64,000 bases of DNA from CAWCDJ01 sp963796675 (GTDB lineage Bacteria > Acidobacteriota > Terriglobia > Bryobacterales > Bryobacteraceae), in contig CAWCMS010000005.1 of NCBI GenBank assembly GCA_963796675.1, positions 372,001 to 436,000 on the forward strand, given 5' to 3'. Positions 28,003 through 39,842 of this stretch are shown one piece after another (position 1 is the first letter of the stretch; each line of letters opens with the position of its first letter). Both the position numbers and the translations under genes were made by a program. Under the pieces are notes generated by a model, which worked only from the letters and a program-made list of their open reading frames with translations, searched no databases and had not been told where the DNA came from.

Positions 28003-28008
28003 CTGGGA

Positions 28009-28203
28009 TTAGCGTCTTCCCAGCCCCATCGCCTTCTTGAACGGAGAAAAGCCGGTCATGCCGGCGATCAACTGAGTCGCCGCAACCGCGCTCAACACAC
28101 CCTTCCACTTGTATCGCAAAGGCGCATAGATTGCGGCCGCCGCGGCGGCCGAGCCGATGCCCAGGCGAATCTTTTGCTCCGTATCACCGATGTTGACTCT
28201 CAT
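28009..28203 (-). CDS. DUF2892-like small inner membrane protein
   Basis: 64 residues with two hydrophobic segments. The start MRVNIGDTEQKIRLGIGS and the later TQLIAGMTGFSPFKKAMG match the DUF2892 (YgaP-tail-like) family, where an N-terminal N-x-G-x-x-E/D-x-x-x-R motif precedes two helices and a GxCPxxxxxG-like end (here GFSPFKKAMG, so the cysteine is replaced by serine). Its function is unknown. It is convergent with the archaemetzincin gene, six bases apart. Confidence 0.82.
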   Translation of the reverse strand: MRVNIGDTEQKIRLGIGSAAAAAAIYAPLRYKWKGVLSAVAATQLIAGMTGFSPFKKAMGLGRR

Positions 28204-28293
28204 GTATAGGCCTCCGGATCTCAGGGTAGCGTCCGGGCGCCGGAGCGGTCGGTGCGATTCGAACCAGCGCCCTTCCGGAGTGTGTGAAACCCG

Positions 28294-30150
28294 TCAGGCG
28301 GGTGTCTGGTAGACGGGATCTTTCAGCCCGGCGATGGAGCGCTCCGTACCGTCCTCGAGATCGAGCACGACCACCTCGTTCGTCCCACGCTTCAGCCATG
28401 GCGCCGGCAGGAAGAGGGTCTGCTGCGGCCCGATACCCCAATAGCGCCCGAGGCAGCGGCTGTTGATCCAGACCATGCCCTTCCCCCAGCCGCGGAGGTC
28501 GAGGAAAGTATCGCCGGGTGCGGAAATTTCGAAGGCGCCGCGATGGAGCGCGGGCGCGCCGGCGTGCTCGCTGCCGAAGGCCGGTTGGCCGGGGCTCGCC
28601 AGCGGCAGCGGGTAAATCTCCCAGCCGCGCAGTTCCTCCCCGCCCAGCGTCACCTTGCTGAGAATGCCCTTGCGGTCGCGCACCAACTCGGGCCCGAAGT
28701 TGACTCGGCCCATGTTTTCGACCAGGATGTCGAGGGGCTGGTCGCCATTGAGGTCCACCTCGAGGCTGGTCTGCTTCAGCCGCCGGTCGAGTGCGCCGAG
28801 CCGCTTCGAACCCTGGCAGATGACGGCATAGTCGCGGAAGTCCGGGATTTCGAGCGTACCCTTGGCGGCCTTGCCGAGCTTCCTGCGATAGAGGACGAAG
28901 CCGTAATCCTGCCCGAGGGCCTCCATGGTGAGCGGCTCTTGGGAGTGCCGCGGTTTCGGCAGACTCGCGAAGAGCGGCGCCGATTCCTTCAGCTCGAAGC
29001 GCGGGATTTCGATCATCGGCAGCGGCGCCGGCGGCTCCGGCAGCGTTTCGCCCGCGGGCAGATGCTTCACGATGGTCTCGCGGTAGACGCGAAACTTCTC
29101 AGTGAGGCGGCCGGCCTCATCGATGGGCGCATCGTAATCGTACGCCGAAGTATCGGGCTGGTAGGCAGGTCCGAAATTGGCGCCCGGCATGTAGCCGAAC
29201 GTCGTCCCGCCGTGCGCCATGTAGAGATTGAACGAGATGCCCTGCGAGAGCATCCATTCCACGCCGCGGACACTGCGCCCGGCCGCGGTAGTGTGGTGCT
29301 TCTCGCCCCAGTGGTCGAACCAGCCGGCCCAATACTCGCCGCACATGCGCGGCACGTTGGTGCGAAAGCGGGCGAAGTTCGCGAATTCGCGCTCGGTATT
29401 GCTGGTGTCGCCGAAATTGATCACGGAGAGCAGGCCATCGAGCGTGCCGCCGGCCAGGTTGCGCGCGCCCGAGCCATCGGACGTGTAAAGCGTGACATCG
29501 AAGCCCGCGTCCTGGATCATCCTGCGGACAGCGTTCATGTAGATCTTGTCCTTACCGAAGGAGCCGTACTCGTTTTCCACCTGCACCATCACGATGGGGC
29601 CGCCGCGCGTGATCTGTAGCGGCGCGAGTTGCTTGCCCACCTGCGCCATGTAGCGGTGAGCGGCTTTGAGAAACTTCGGATCGGCGCTGCGCACCTTCAT
29701 CGAGGGATCGGCCAGGAGCCAGCCGGGCAGGCCGCCGAAATCCCACTCGGTGCAGATGTACGGACCGGGCCGCACCAGCACCCACAGTCCCTCGCTCTGC
29801 GCCGTGCGGATGTATTCGGCGATATCGAGATTGCCCGTGAAATCGAAGTTGCCGGGCCGGGGCTCGTGCAGATCCCAGAAGATGTAAGTGCAGAGCGTGT
29901 TGAGGCCGAGCGCCCTCATCTTCTTCATGCGGTCGCGCCAGTACTCGCGTGGTACCCGCGGATAGTGCATCTCGCCCGAGCGGATGAGGAACGGCGCATC
30001 ATCCAGCAGGAAGTGTTCGTCCTTCCATCCGAAGGTATGGGCAGCGGGCGCGCTCCAGGCCTTGCCGAGCCCGGCGGCCGCAATCAGGCCGCGAAGCAGT
30101 TCTCTTCGATTCACAACTGCATCATATGTGGATTCGCGGCGGAGTGCCAA
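28294..30150 (-). CDS. GH35 beta-galactosidase, Tat-exported
   Basis: 618 residues. A twin-arginine leader (NRRELLRGLIAAAGLG) begins at residue 14; a GTG at 30114 directly before it may be the true start. The GH35 catalytic domain has the signature GGPIVMVQVENEYG with the acid/base Glu near residue 191, and the nucleophile Glu in MCGEYWAGWFDHWG near 270. C-terminal beta domains contain GWGKGMVWIN and LGRYWGIGPQQTLF, the usual jelly-roll end. Members release terminal beta-galactose from plant cell-wall or host glycans. It is divergent from the sugar ABC transporter, with a 37-base gap, so the pair may be co-regulated and the transporter may take up the product. Confidence 0.92.
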   Translation of the reverse strand: MALRRESTYDAVVNRRELLRGLIAAAGLGKAWSAPAAHTFGWKDEHFLLDDAPFLIRSGEMHYPRVPREYWRDRMKKMRALGLNTLCTYIFWDLHEPRPGNFDFTGNLDIAEYIRTAQSEGLWVLVRPGPYICTEWDFGGLPGWLLADPSMKVRSADPKFLKAAHRYMAQVGKQLAPLQITRGGPIVMVQVENEYGSFGKDKIYMNAVRRMIQDAGFDVTLYTSDGSGARNLAGGTLDGLLSVINFGDTSNTEREFANFARFRTNVPRMCGEYWAGWFDHWGEKHHTTAAGRSVRGVEWMLSQGISFNLYMAHGGTTFGYMPGANFGPAYQPDTSAYDYDAPIDEAGRLTEKFRVYRETIVKHLPAGETLPEPPAPLPMIEIPRFELKESAPLFASLPKPRHSQEPLTMEALGQDYGFVLYRRKLGKAAKGTLEIPDFRDYAVICQGSKRLGALDRRLKQTSLEVDLNGDQPLDILVENMGRVNFGPELVRDRKGILSKVTLGGEELRGWEIYPLPLASPGQPAFGSEHAGAPALHRGAFEISAPGDTFLDLRGWGKGMVWINSRCLGRYWGIGPQQTLFLPAPWLKRGTNEVVVLDLEDGTERSIAGLKDPVYQTPA

Positions 30151-30169
30151 GAGCTACCCGAGCCCGGCA

Positions 30170-30175
30170 TATAAT
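30170..30175 (+). promoter_or_regulatory. TATAAT -10 element of the sugar ABC operon
   Basis: A perfect TATAAT ends 12 bases before the ATG at 30188, so the leader would be about five or six bases. The -35 region, which falls within the start of the divergent GH35 gene, shows no good match. Confidence 0.5.
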
Positions 30176-30187
30176 GTTTGCGACTCG

Positions 30188-31685
30188 ATGCCTCTGCTCG
30201 AAGCTGTCGGCATAACCAAGTCGTTCGCTGGAGTCCAGGCGCTGCGCGGCGTGTCGTTCGACCTCTGCGCGGGCGAAGTCCACGCGCTGGTGGGCGAAAA
30301 CGGCGCGGGCAAATCCACCCTGATCAAGATCATTTCCGGAGCTCTCCCGCCCGATTCCGGGACGCTCGCGGTGGATGGGGCGCCGGTGCCCCATCACAGT
30401 CCCGCAGTCGCACGAACGCTCGGGATCGCGACGGTCTATCAGCAGCCGGCGCTCTTTCCGCATCTCACGGTGATGGAGAACATCGCGCTCTCGCTCGAAG
30501 GCGGCGGAGCCTGGCGGCGGCTCGATTGGAAGACGCGGGCCGCGCGGGCACGAGAGTTGCTCGAGTTGGCGGGCAGCGATCTTCATCCGGAACGGCTGGT
30601 CGAGACGCTCAGCATGCCGGAGCAGCAGATCCTCGAGATCGCCAAGGCCATCGGCGCCAACGCGCGGGTGCTGATTCTCGACGAGCCCACCGCCTCGCTT
30701 ACCGAGCGCGAGGTGGACCGCCTCTTCGCCGTGATTCGCAACCTGCGGCAGCGCGGCGCCGGCATCATCTACATCTCGCACCGGTTGGAAGAGATCTCGG
30801 CCATCGCCGGACGCGTCACCGTGCTGCGCGACGGCAACTCGGTCGCCACCCGAGCGATGGGCGAGGTCGATCGCGCGGAACTGATCCGCCTGATGGTGGG
30901 GCGTCGAAGTTTCGGCCATCTTCCAGAAGAGCGAGGTTCCGGTTGGGGGGGTGGTCCTGGAGGCGCGCGGCGTGGGCTCACAGGCCGCGGGCGTGCGCGG
31001 CGTCACCCTCGCTCTGCGTGCCGGCGAAATCGTCGGACTGGCGGGACTGGTCGGCTCCGGGCGCACGCAGTTCGCCGAGACGCTATTCGGGCTCACTCCG
31101 GCGGACGAAGGCGAAGTGCGGATCGGCGGGAGCGCGGTGCGGATTGGCTCGCCCGCGGACGCCATCCGGCTCGGCATCGGCTACGTCCCGGAAGACCGGC
31201 GGCAGCATGGCGTGGTGCTCGAGATGGCGATCGCCGAGAACGCCACGCTGGCGAGTCTCGGAGCGGTATCGCGCCGGGGGCTGGTCGACGCCGGACGCGA
31301 ACGCACGGTAGCCCGCCGCTTTGTCGAGAGCCTGCGGATCAAGACGCCGTCGCTCTACGCCGAGGCCGGGTCGCTTTCGGGCGGCAACCAGCAGAAGGTG
31401 GCGCTGGCGCGATGGCTCGCGATCGAACCCAAGGTGCTGATTCTCGACGAGCCGACGCAGGGCGTGGACGTCGGGTCGAAGTCCGAAATTCATGCGCTGA
31501 TGGCGGACCTGGCCGCGCGCGGCGTCGCCATCCTTATGATCTCGTCGGAGATGCCGGAAATTCTGGGGATGAGCGACCGCATCGCGGTGATGCGCGGCGG
31601 CATGGTGGTGGGCGTGCTGTCACGCGGAGAGGCCAGCCAGCCGCGGATTCTCGGGCTGGCGCTCGGGCAGGGGGCGGCTGCGTGA
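30188..31685 (+). CDS. CUT2-type sugar ABC transporter ATPase, one frameshift
   Basis: A duplicated ATPase of about 499 residues, as in RbsA/LsrA/RhaT. First domain: GENGAGKSTLIKII (Walker A), SMPEQQILEIAKAI (degenerate signature as usual in this class) and LILDEPTASL (Walker B). Second domain: GLVGSGRTQF, SLSGGNQQKVALARWL (full signature) and LILDEPTQGVD. The frame changes near 30907: removing one A after GRR gives VSAIFQKSEVPVGGVVLEARG, which joins the domains seamlessly. This is the only break in the transporter operon, so a base-call error is likely. The stop overlaps the GTG of the permease gene (GTGA at 31682). Confidence 0.9.
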
Positions 31686-32615
31686 GGCTGGGCCACTACC
31701 GCCGCGAGCTTTCGCTGGCGGCTGCGATTGCGGCACTCTCGGCCGTGCTGGCGGTCGCGGCGCCGGGCTTCTTCACCATGGCCAACCTGGTGGACATCAC
31801 CATGTCCAATTTGCCGGTGTTGATCGTGGCGATGGGGATGACGCTCGTGATCCTCACCGGCCAGATCGATATCTCGGTGGGCTCGCAGTTCGCGATCGCC
31901 AGCATGGTGGCGGGGCTGGCGGCCAAGGCTGGAATGCCGGTGGCGGTGGCGGGCGTAGCGGCGTGCCTGGCCGGCGCGGCAATGGGTGCGCTCAACGGCG
32001 CGCTGACGGCCTACGGCGGGATTCCTTCGATCGTGGTGACCCTGGCGTCAATGGTGGCGCTGCGCGACGGACTGCGCTGGATCAGCCAGGGCGCGTGGGT
32101 CGACAACCTGCCGCCCGGCTTCCAGTGGTTCGGCCATTCGCAGGCGGCCAGCGAGTGGATTACGGTGGCCGCGGCCTCACTGGTGGTGGCAGCGATGGCC
32201 TGGGGGCTGCGCAACCTCGCGGCGGGCCGCGCGGTTTACGCCACGGGCTCGAATGCAGCGGCGGCGCGCCTCGCAGGCATCGACCCGGCACGCGTGGTGT
32301 TTGTAGTGCTCACGGCAACGGGGGCGCTCACGGGCTTCGCCGCGCTCTTCAACGCGGTGCGGTTCAACCAGATTCCGGCGAACGCGGGGATCGGCCTGGA
32401 GTTGGAGGTGATCGCCAGCGTGATCGTAGGCGGCACGTCCGTCACCGGCGGGCGCGGGACGGTATCGGGCACGGTCCTCGGGGTGGTGCTGCTGGGGATG
32501 ATCGGGCCGGCGCTGATTTTCCTCGGGATTAGCGCCTGGTGGGAGCGGGCCCTGCAGGGCGCGATCATTCTGGCGGCGGTGGCGATCGACGCACTGCGGC
32601 GGCGGGAGAGGAGCC

Positions 32616-34667
<2,052 letters not shown>

Positions 34668-34685
34668 CAGGCCGCTCGGCTTCGC

Positions 34686-34691
34686 TATACT
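34686..34691 (+). promoter_or_regulatory. TATACT -10 element directly before the sortilin-like gene
   Basis: TATACT ends six bases before the ATG at 34698, which would give a leaderless transcript starting at or next to the start codon. No convincing -35 hexamer is visible. Confidence 0.45.
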
Positions 34692-34697
34692 TTTCGA

Positions 34698-37600
34698 ATG
34701 ATCCGTTTGCGCGTACCGGCTCTGGCCCTGTTTGCGATCTCGGTGGCCTTTGCCGCTTCCTACGATCCCAGTCTTTTCTCCGAAATGCGATGGCGTTCCA
34801 TCGGTCCGCTGCGTGCGGGCCGCACGCGGTCGGCCTCGGGCGTCCCAGGCGAGCCGAATGTTTTCTACATCGGCGTGTGCAATGGCGGCGTCTGGAAGAC
34901 CACAGACTACGGTCGCACCTGGAACCCGATCTTCGATTCCGAGCCCACCGGCTCGATCGGCTCGGTGGCGGTTTCACCCTCCGACCCCAATGTGATTTAC
35001 GTGGGCAGCGGCGAGGGCCTGCAGCGCCCCGACCTCTCCACGGGCGACGGCATCTACAAATCCACCGACGCCGGCAAGACCTGGACGCACCTCGGCCTGC
35101 GCAACGGGCAGCAGATTCCGCAGATCGCCATCGATCCGCACAATCCCGACCGCATCTTCGTCGCGGTGCTGGGCCACCCCTACGGGCCGAATCCCGAGCG
35201 CGGCGTCTACCGCTCGACGGACGGCGGCCGCACCTTCGAGAAGGTGCTCGGCAAGGATGAAAACACCGGCGCCAACGACGTGAAGATCGACCCGTCGAAC
35301 CCCGACGTCGTCTACGCCTCCCTGTGGGAAGCGCGCCAGGGCCCCTGGGAGAACGGCGCATGGAGCGGACCGGGCGGCGGCATCTTCAAATCCACCGACG
35401 GCGGCAGCACGTGGCATCCGCTGACGCAGGGCATTCCGTCGGGCGCCGACGGCTTCGTGCAGGCGAACCTGGCGATCTCGCCGGCGAATCCAAAGCGGCT
35501 GTACGCTTCGGTCGCGATCGGCCGGAGCAGCGGCATTTTCCGCTCGGATGACGCGGGCGAGCACTGGGTCCGTGCCACCACCGACGCACGGCCCGCGCAG
35601 CGAATCGGCGGCGGCGACGTCTCGGTGCCTCTGGCCGATCCGAAGAATGCCGATGTGGTGTACGTCACCAGCGTCGTCACCTGGAAGTCTACCGACGGCG
35701 GAAAGACCTGGACAGGCATCCGCGGCGCTCCGGGCGGCGACGATTACCAGGGCGGCTGGATCAACCCCAACCATCCCCAGATCATCCTGCTGGTAAGTGA
35801 CCAGGGCGCCATCATCACGGTGAACGGCGGCGAATCCTGGAGCTCCTGGTACAACCAGCAGACCGCGCAGATGTATCACGCCAATACCGACAACGCCTGG
35901 CCGTACCGCGTATGCAGCGGCCAGCAGGAAAGCGGCTCGGCGTGCGTGGCAAGCCGGGGCAACGACGGCGAGATCACCTTCCGCGAGTGGCATCCCGTGG
36001 GCGTCGAAGAGTACGGCTATGCCGTGCCCGATCCGCTCAACCCCGATCTCGTATTCGGCGGCAAAGTGACGCGCTACGACCGGCGCACGGGGCAGGTAGC
36101 GAACGTGGCGCCGAAGCCCATCCGCACGGCCGATTTCCGCACCCTGCGCACGGCGCCGCTGGTGTTCTCGCAGGCCGATCCGCACGTGCTGTTCTTCGGT
36201 GCGAACACAGTCTGGAAGACGCGCGACGGCGGACAGAGCTGGACGCAGGTGAGCCCAGACCTCACGCGCACGACATGGGAACCGCCGGCGAGCATCGGCA
36301 AGTATCGCGACGAAGAATCGGCCAAGCCCGCGCGGCGCGGCGTGATCTACGCCCTGGCGCCTTCGCCGCTCGACCTCAACCGCATCTGGGCGGGCACGGA
36401 CGACGGCCTCATCCAGACCACCGCGGATGGCGGCCTCCACTGGAAAGACGTCACGCCCTCCGCGATCGGCGCGTGGATGAAGGTTTCGCTTCTCGACGCG
36501 GGCCACTTCGACGCGCTCACCGCGTATGCCGCCATCAACACGCTGCGGCTCGACGACATGCGGCCGCACATCTTCCGCACGCACGACGGCGGCAAGACCT
36601 GGACCGAGATCGTCAAGGGCCTGCCCGAGGACGCACCGGTAGACGCGGTCCGCGAAGACCCCAAGAAGAAGGGCCTGCTGTTTGCATCGACCGAACGAGC
36701 GGTCTTCGTCTCGTTCGATGACGGCGACAACTGGCAATCCCTGCGGCTCAACATGCCCGCCAGCTCCGTGCGGGACATCACCATCAAAGACGACGACCTC
36801 ATCGCCGCCACGCACGGCCGCGGCTTCTGGATTCTCGACGACATCACGCCGCTGCGGCAGATCGGCTCTGAAAGCGCCGCCGCCCCGGCCTATCTGTACA
36901 AGCCCGAAACGGCGATCCGGGTCCGCTGGGACATGAACACCGATACGCCGCTGCCTCCCGATGAGCCGGGCGCTGCCAACCCGCCGGACGGCGCGATCAT
37001 CGACTACTTCCTGGGCGCCGCGCCGTCGGGGCCGGTGACGATCGAGATCCACGATGCGGCAGGAGCGCTGGTGCGGCGCTACGCGAGCACCGACGTGGTC
37101 CCGCCGGTCGACCCGATGCTCGCGATTCCCAAGTACTGGGTGCGGCCGGAGCACAGCCTGCCCGCGACGTCCGGAATGCACCGCGTCCTGTGGGACATGC
37201 ACTATACGCCGATCCCGGGCAGTGGTGGCCGCGGGGGCGGCTACGGCATGCAGGCGATCGCACACGATACGCCCCTATCGACCACCTCGATCTGGGCGGC
37301 GCCGGGGCGCTACACCGTGAAGCTGATGGTGGACGGCAAGACGTACTCGCAGCCGCTGGTGCTGAAGATGGATCCGCGGGTGAAGACGCCTTTACTCGGC
37401 CTGCAGCAGCAGTACACGCTTTCGAAAGCGCTCTATGAGGACATCCTGGCGGCGCAGAAGACGATGCAGGAGATTCGCGCGGCACGGGAGACTCTGAGCG
37501 GCGATCTGGCGAAGCGGGTCCAGGCGATCGAAGGTGCGGGCGGTGGTGGTCGTGGGGGCCGTGGGGCCGCGCCATCCGGGCCGGATACCCTGGCAAGCGT

Positions 37601-37748
37601 GACCGCGGCGCTCGAGAACCTGATGCGGACCGTGGAATCGGCCGATGTGACGCCGACCTCGCAAGTGGTCGCCGCCGCGACGGCCAAGCGCGCCTCCCTG
37701 GCCAGGCTGACGCGCCAATGGGCGGCGCTCCGCGCGGAGATCAAGTAG
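34698..37748 (+). CDS. Secreted sortilin/VPS10-like BNR-repeat protein
   Basis: 1016 residues with a signal peptide (VPALALFAISVAFAAS). The first 750 residues hold repeated BNR/Asp-box motifs: GVWKTTDYGRTW, GIYKSTDAGKTW, GVYRSTDGGRTF, GIFKSTDGGSTW, VTWKSTDGGKTW, TVWKTRDGGQSW and HIFRTHDGGKTW. Asp-boxes cap beta-propeller blades; this architecture is widely annotated as glycosyl hydrolase or VPS10/sortilin-type, but no sialidase catalytic arginine triad can be assigned. The C-terminal part has a FlgD-Ig-like region (MHRVLWDMHYTPIPG, PGRYTVKLMVDGK) and a helical tail with a GGGGRGGRG linker. It is probably an extracellular binding or peptidase-associated propeller rather than a proven hydrolase. 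Confidence 0.82.
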   Translation: MIRLRVPALALFAISVAFAASYDPSLFSEMRWRSIGPLRAGRTRSASGVPGEPNVFYIGVCNGGVWKTTDYGRTWNPIFDSEPTGSIGSVAVSPSDPNVIYVGSGEGLQRPDLSTGDGIYKSTDAGKTWTHLGLRNGQQIPQIAIDPHNPDRIFVAVLGHPYGPNPERGVYRSTDGGRTFEKVLGKDENTGANDVKIDPSNPDVVYASLWEARQGPWENGAWSGPGGGIFKSTDGGSTWHPLTQGIPSGADGFVQANLAISPANPKRLYASVAIGRSSGIFRSDDAGEHWVRATTDARPAQRIGGGDVSVPLADPKNADVVYVTSVVTWKSTDGGKTWTGIRGAPGGDDYQGGWINPNHPQIILLVSDQGAIITVNGGESWSSWYNQQTAQMYHANTDNAWPYRVCSGQQESGSACVASRGNDGEITFREWHPVGVEEYGYAVPDPLNPDLVFGGKVTRYDRRTGQVANVAPKPIRTADFRTLRTAPLVFSQADPHVLFFGANTVWKTRDGGQSWTQVSPDLTRTTWEPPASIGKYRDEESAKPARRGVIYALAPSPLDLNRIWAGTDDGLIQTTADGGLHWKDVTPSAIGAWMKVSLLDAGHFDALTAYAAINTLRLDDMRPHIFRTHDGGKTWTEIVKGLPEDAPVDAVREDPKKKGLLFASTERAVFVSFDDGDNWQSLRLNMPASSVRDITIKDDDLIAATHGRGFWILDDITPLRQIGSESAAAPAYLYKPETAIRVRWDMNTDTPLPPDEPGAANPPDGAIIDYFLGAAPSGPVTIEIHDAAGALVRRYASTDVVPPVDPMLAIPKYWVRPEHSLPATSGMHRVLWDMHYTPIPGSGGRGGGYGMQAIAHDTPLSTTSIWAAPGRYTVKLMVDGKTYSQPLVLKMDPRVKTPLLGLQQQYTLSKALYEDILAAQKTMQEIRAARETLSGDLAKRVQAIEGAGGGGRGGRGAAPSGPDTLASVTAALENLMRTVESADVTPTSQVVAAATAKRASLARLTRQWAALRAEIK

Positions 37749-37789
37749 CCCCGGATCGGCTTCGGTGGGGCAGGTTTTTTCAGCCTGCC

Positions 37790-38440
37790 TTATCGGCTCT
37801 CGGCAGCGATGGTCGCCCGCATGGCCGCAAAGCGCACCGGTTTCGGGATGTCGCGATGGCTCAAGGTATCGTAGAACGCGAGTGCGCGCGGACGGTCGCC
37901 CTGCGCCAGCAGGCCTTCGGCGCACACCAGGCAGGCGGCAGCCACTTGCTCCCGCTGCGGACCCTTTGACTTCGCCAGGCCTTCCTGCAACGCCTTGGCC
38001 GCAGCCGGACCGCCGATCAGCGCGAGCGATGCCGCCGCGGCGGCGGCCACGTCCGCGTCAGAATGGCGCATCAGGCGAGCCAGGGGCTCCACGGCTGCGG
38101 CGTCCCGCCGGTCGCCGATGGTGTTGATGACGCCCACCAGCAGCAGCGCCTTGAGCTCCGGCAACGCGGCACGAAGGGCATCGTCCACCGAGGGGTCGGG
38201 AATCGGCTTCAGGGCATACCGCGCGTAGTGCGCCAGCTTCTCGTTCGAAAGCAGCGCGGCCAGCGGCGCCACCGATTTCGCCGTGCCGATCACCGCCAGG
38301 CGCCGGCAAGCGATATTCACCTGGAAGACGCTCGACTGCGGATCTTTCACGATGTCGACGAGCTGCGGCTCCTCCATCTTGAGATAGGGATCCGCCTGAA
38401 ATTGCGGCGGGACGGCCGTCACCGAACTGGTATTCTGCAT
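37790..38440 (-). CDS. HEAT-repeat protein
   Basis: 216 residues made of roughly five alpha-helical hairpins with HEAT/PBS-lyase-type spacing (LAVIGTAKSVAPLAALLSNE, GVINTIGDRRDAAAVEPLAR, ASLALIGGPAAAKALQEGLA). No signal peptide or catalytic motif is present. The gene is 18 bases downstream of a Tat-exported oxidoreductase and on the same strand, so it is co-transcribed; HEAT proteins often accompany such oxidoreductases in Acidobacteria and Planctomycetes. It probably acts as a scaffold. The 41 bases between it and the sortilin-like gene contain a GGCAGG...CCTGCC hairpin (37769-37789) between convergent stops. Confidence 0.82.
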   Translation of the reverse strand: MQNTSSVTAVPPQFQADPYLKMEEPQLVDIVKDPQSSVFQVNIACRRLAVIGTAKSVAPLAALLSNEKLAHYARYALKPIPDPSVDDALRAALPELKALLLVGVINTIGDRRDAAAVEPLARLMRHSDADVAAAAAASLALIGGPAAAKALQEGLAKSKGPQREQVAAACLVCAEGLLAQGDRPRALAFYDTLSHRDIPKPVRFAAMRATIAAESR

Positions 38441-38458
38441 GGTTCCGGGTCTCCTCTC

Positions 38459-39769
38459 CTAGATGATGCGCCACGGCTCGCGCCGCTCGCGCGAGCGCAT
38501 CCGGTTGGCCTCCGCGTCGCCGGCGAATTCCTGCTTCGCGGCGTCCCAAGTCAGTTTCCGGCCCAGCTGCCAGGCGATGTAGGCGGCATGGCAGGTGATG
38601 TGGGTATTGGCGGTGCCGGTCGCGTTCGAACGCGGCTGGGAGCGCGTCTTGATGCACTCGATGAAGTCGCGCCAGTGGTAATGCAGGGTGAGGTTGAAGG
38701 CATCGCCGGCCTCCTGCGGAGGCAGCGCGGTGGCCAGGTTGTCCGACGCGCGCATCTGGCCGCTATCGGCCGTCTCGACCCAGCCGTTGTCGCCCTCGAA
38801 TCGCACGGCGCAGGTGCCCAGGCCCAGGAATCCGTAATCGCGCATCACCAGCTTCACGCCGTTGGCATACCGGCAATCGAGCCGGTAGCCTTCATCGTTT
38901 TCAGGCAGCGGCTCGTACTCCACGGCCTGCGTGAGGTCGCAATCGGCCGCCCATTGGCAAAGATCGACGGTGTGCGACCCCCACTCGAGAATCCCGCCGC
39001 CATGGAAGTCGAAAAAGCCCCGCCAGCGCCCCGCCACATAGGCCGGGTTGTACGGACGCCAGGGGGAGGGGCCCAGCCAGCGGTCCCAATCCACCACTTG
39101 CTTGGGCGGCTCCGCCCCGGCCGCCAGCCAGTCGTGCGTGGTCGTCGGCGCCCAGGACTTCCGGGTGCCCGCATTGGCGTGCACCGCCGTCAGCTTGCCG
39201 AGCTTCCCTTCCCTGGCCATCCCGACGGCCCACACGAAGTTCTTGCCGTTGCGTCGCTGGCATCCCGCCTGGTAGGTCACGCCGTAGCGGCGAATGGCGG
39301 CGGCCAGAGCCTGGCTTTCCTCGATGGTCATCGAGCAGGGCTTCTCGCAGTAGATGTCCTTGCCCGCCCGCGCGGCCAGAATCGACATCGGTGTGTGCCA
39401 GCGGTCGCCCGTGGCGATCAGGACGCCATCGATATCGCTGCGCGCCAGCAGCTCTTCGTGCGTGGCGTACATCGCGCAGTCGTGATTCTGGTAGCGCTTA
39501 TCGACCTGCGCCTTGATATTCTCCCGCCGATCGTTGCGGACGTCGGCGACGGCCACAAAGCGGGTGTCCTTGTAGCTGAGGATGCAGGCCAACGACGCCA
39601 CGCCCCGGCTGCCGACGCCAATTCCGCCGAACACCAGCCGATCGCTCGGCGCCACCGCGCCGGCACGCTGTCCCAATACGGTGCTGGGGACGATCATCGG
39701 CGCCGCGGCCAATGCTCCCGCTGTCTTCACAAAGGTCCGACGCGAGACGGACCCGGTACTGTCAGACAT
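38459..39769 (-). CDS. Tat-exported Gfo/Idh/MocA family oxidoreductase
   Basis: 436 residues with a twin-arginine leader (VSRRTFVKTAGALAAAPM). NAD(P)-binding fold: RLVFGGIGVGSRGVA. Catalytic motif: IYCEKPCSMT. The substrate domain has WDRWLGPSPWRPYNP and FFDFHGGGILEWGSH, the pattern of the long Tat-exported subfamily, where the His near the end of this block is catalytic. It would oxidise or epimerise a sugar in the periplasm with a bound nucleotide. The HEAT gene follows in the same operon, and GH32 lies upstream on the same strand after a 73-base gap. Together these suggest sugar processing. Confidence 0.88.
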   Translation of the reverse strand: MSDSTGSVSRRTFVKTAGALAAAPMIVPSTVLGQRAGAVAPSDRLVFGGIGVGSRGVASLACILSYKDTRFVAVADVRNDRRENIKAQVDKRYQNHDCAMYATHEELLARSDIDGVLIATGDRWHTPMSILAARAGKDIYCEKPCSMTIEESQALAAAIRRYGVTYQAGCQRRNGKNFVWAVGMAREGKLGKLTAVHANAGTRKSWAPTTTHDWLAAGAEPPKQVVDWDRWLGPSPWRPYNPAYVAGRWRGFFDFHGGGILEWGSHTVDLCQWAADCDLTQAVEYEPLPENDEGYRLDCRYANGVKLVMRDYGFLGLGTCAVRFEGDNGWVETADSGQMRASDNLATALPPQEAGDAFNLTLHYHWRDFIECIKTRSQPRSNATGTANTHITCHAAYIAWQLGRKLTWDAAKQEFAGDAEANRMRSRERREPWRII

Positions 39770-39842
39770 TACACCGCGATCATGACGTGAAACTCCACAC
39801 CTGTCAAGATAAAATCAGTAAAATACCTGTAAATCCTTTATT

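Noticed and set aside
37769..37789. GGCAGG...CCTGCC hairpin between convergent genes as a strong terminator
   Set aside because: The T run is inside the loop and no T tract follows the stem.
38063..39790. 575-residue plus-strand frame opposite the Gfo/Idh and HEAT genes
   Set aside because: Composition is Arg/Gly/Ala/His-rich with no motif; it is a GC-driven shadow of the minus-strand genes.
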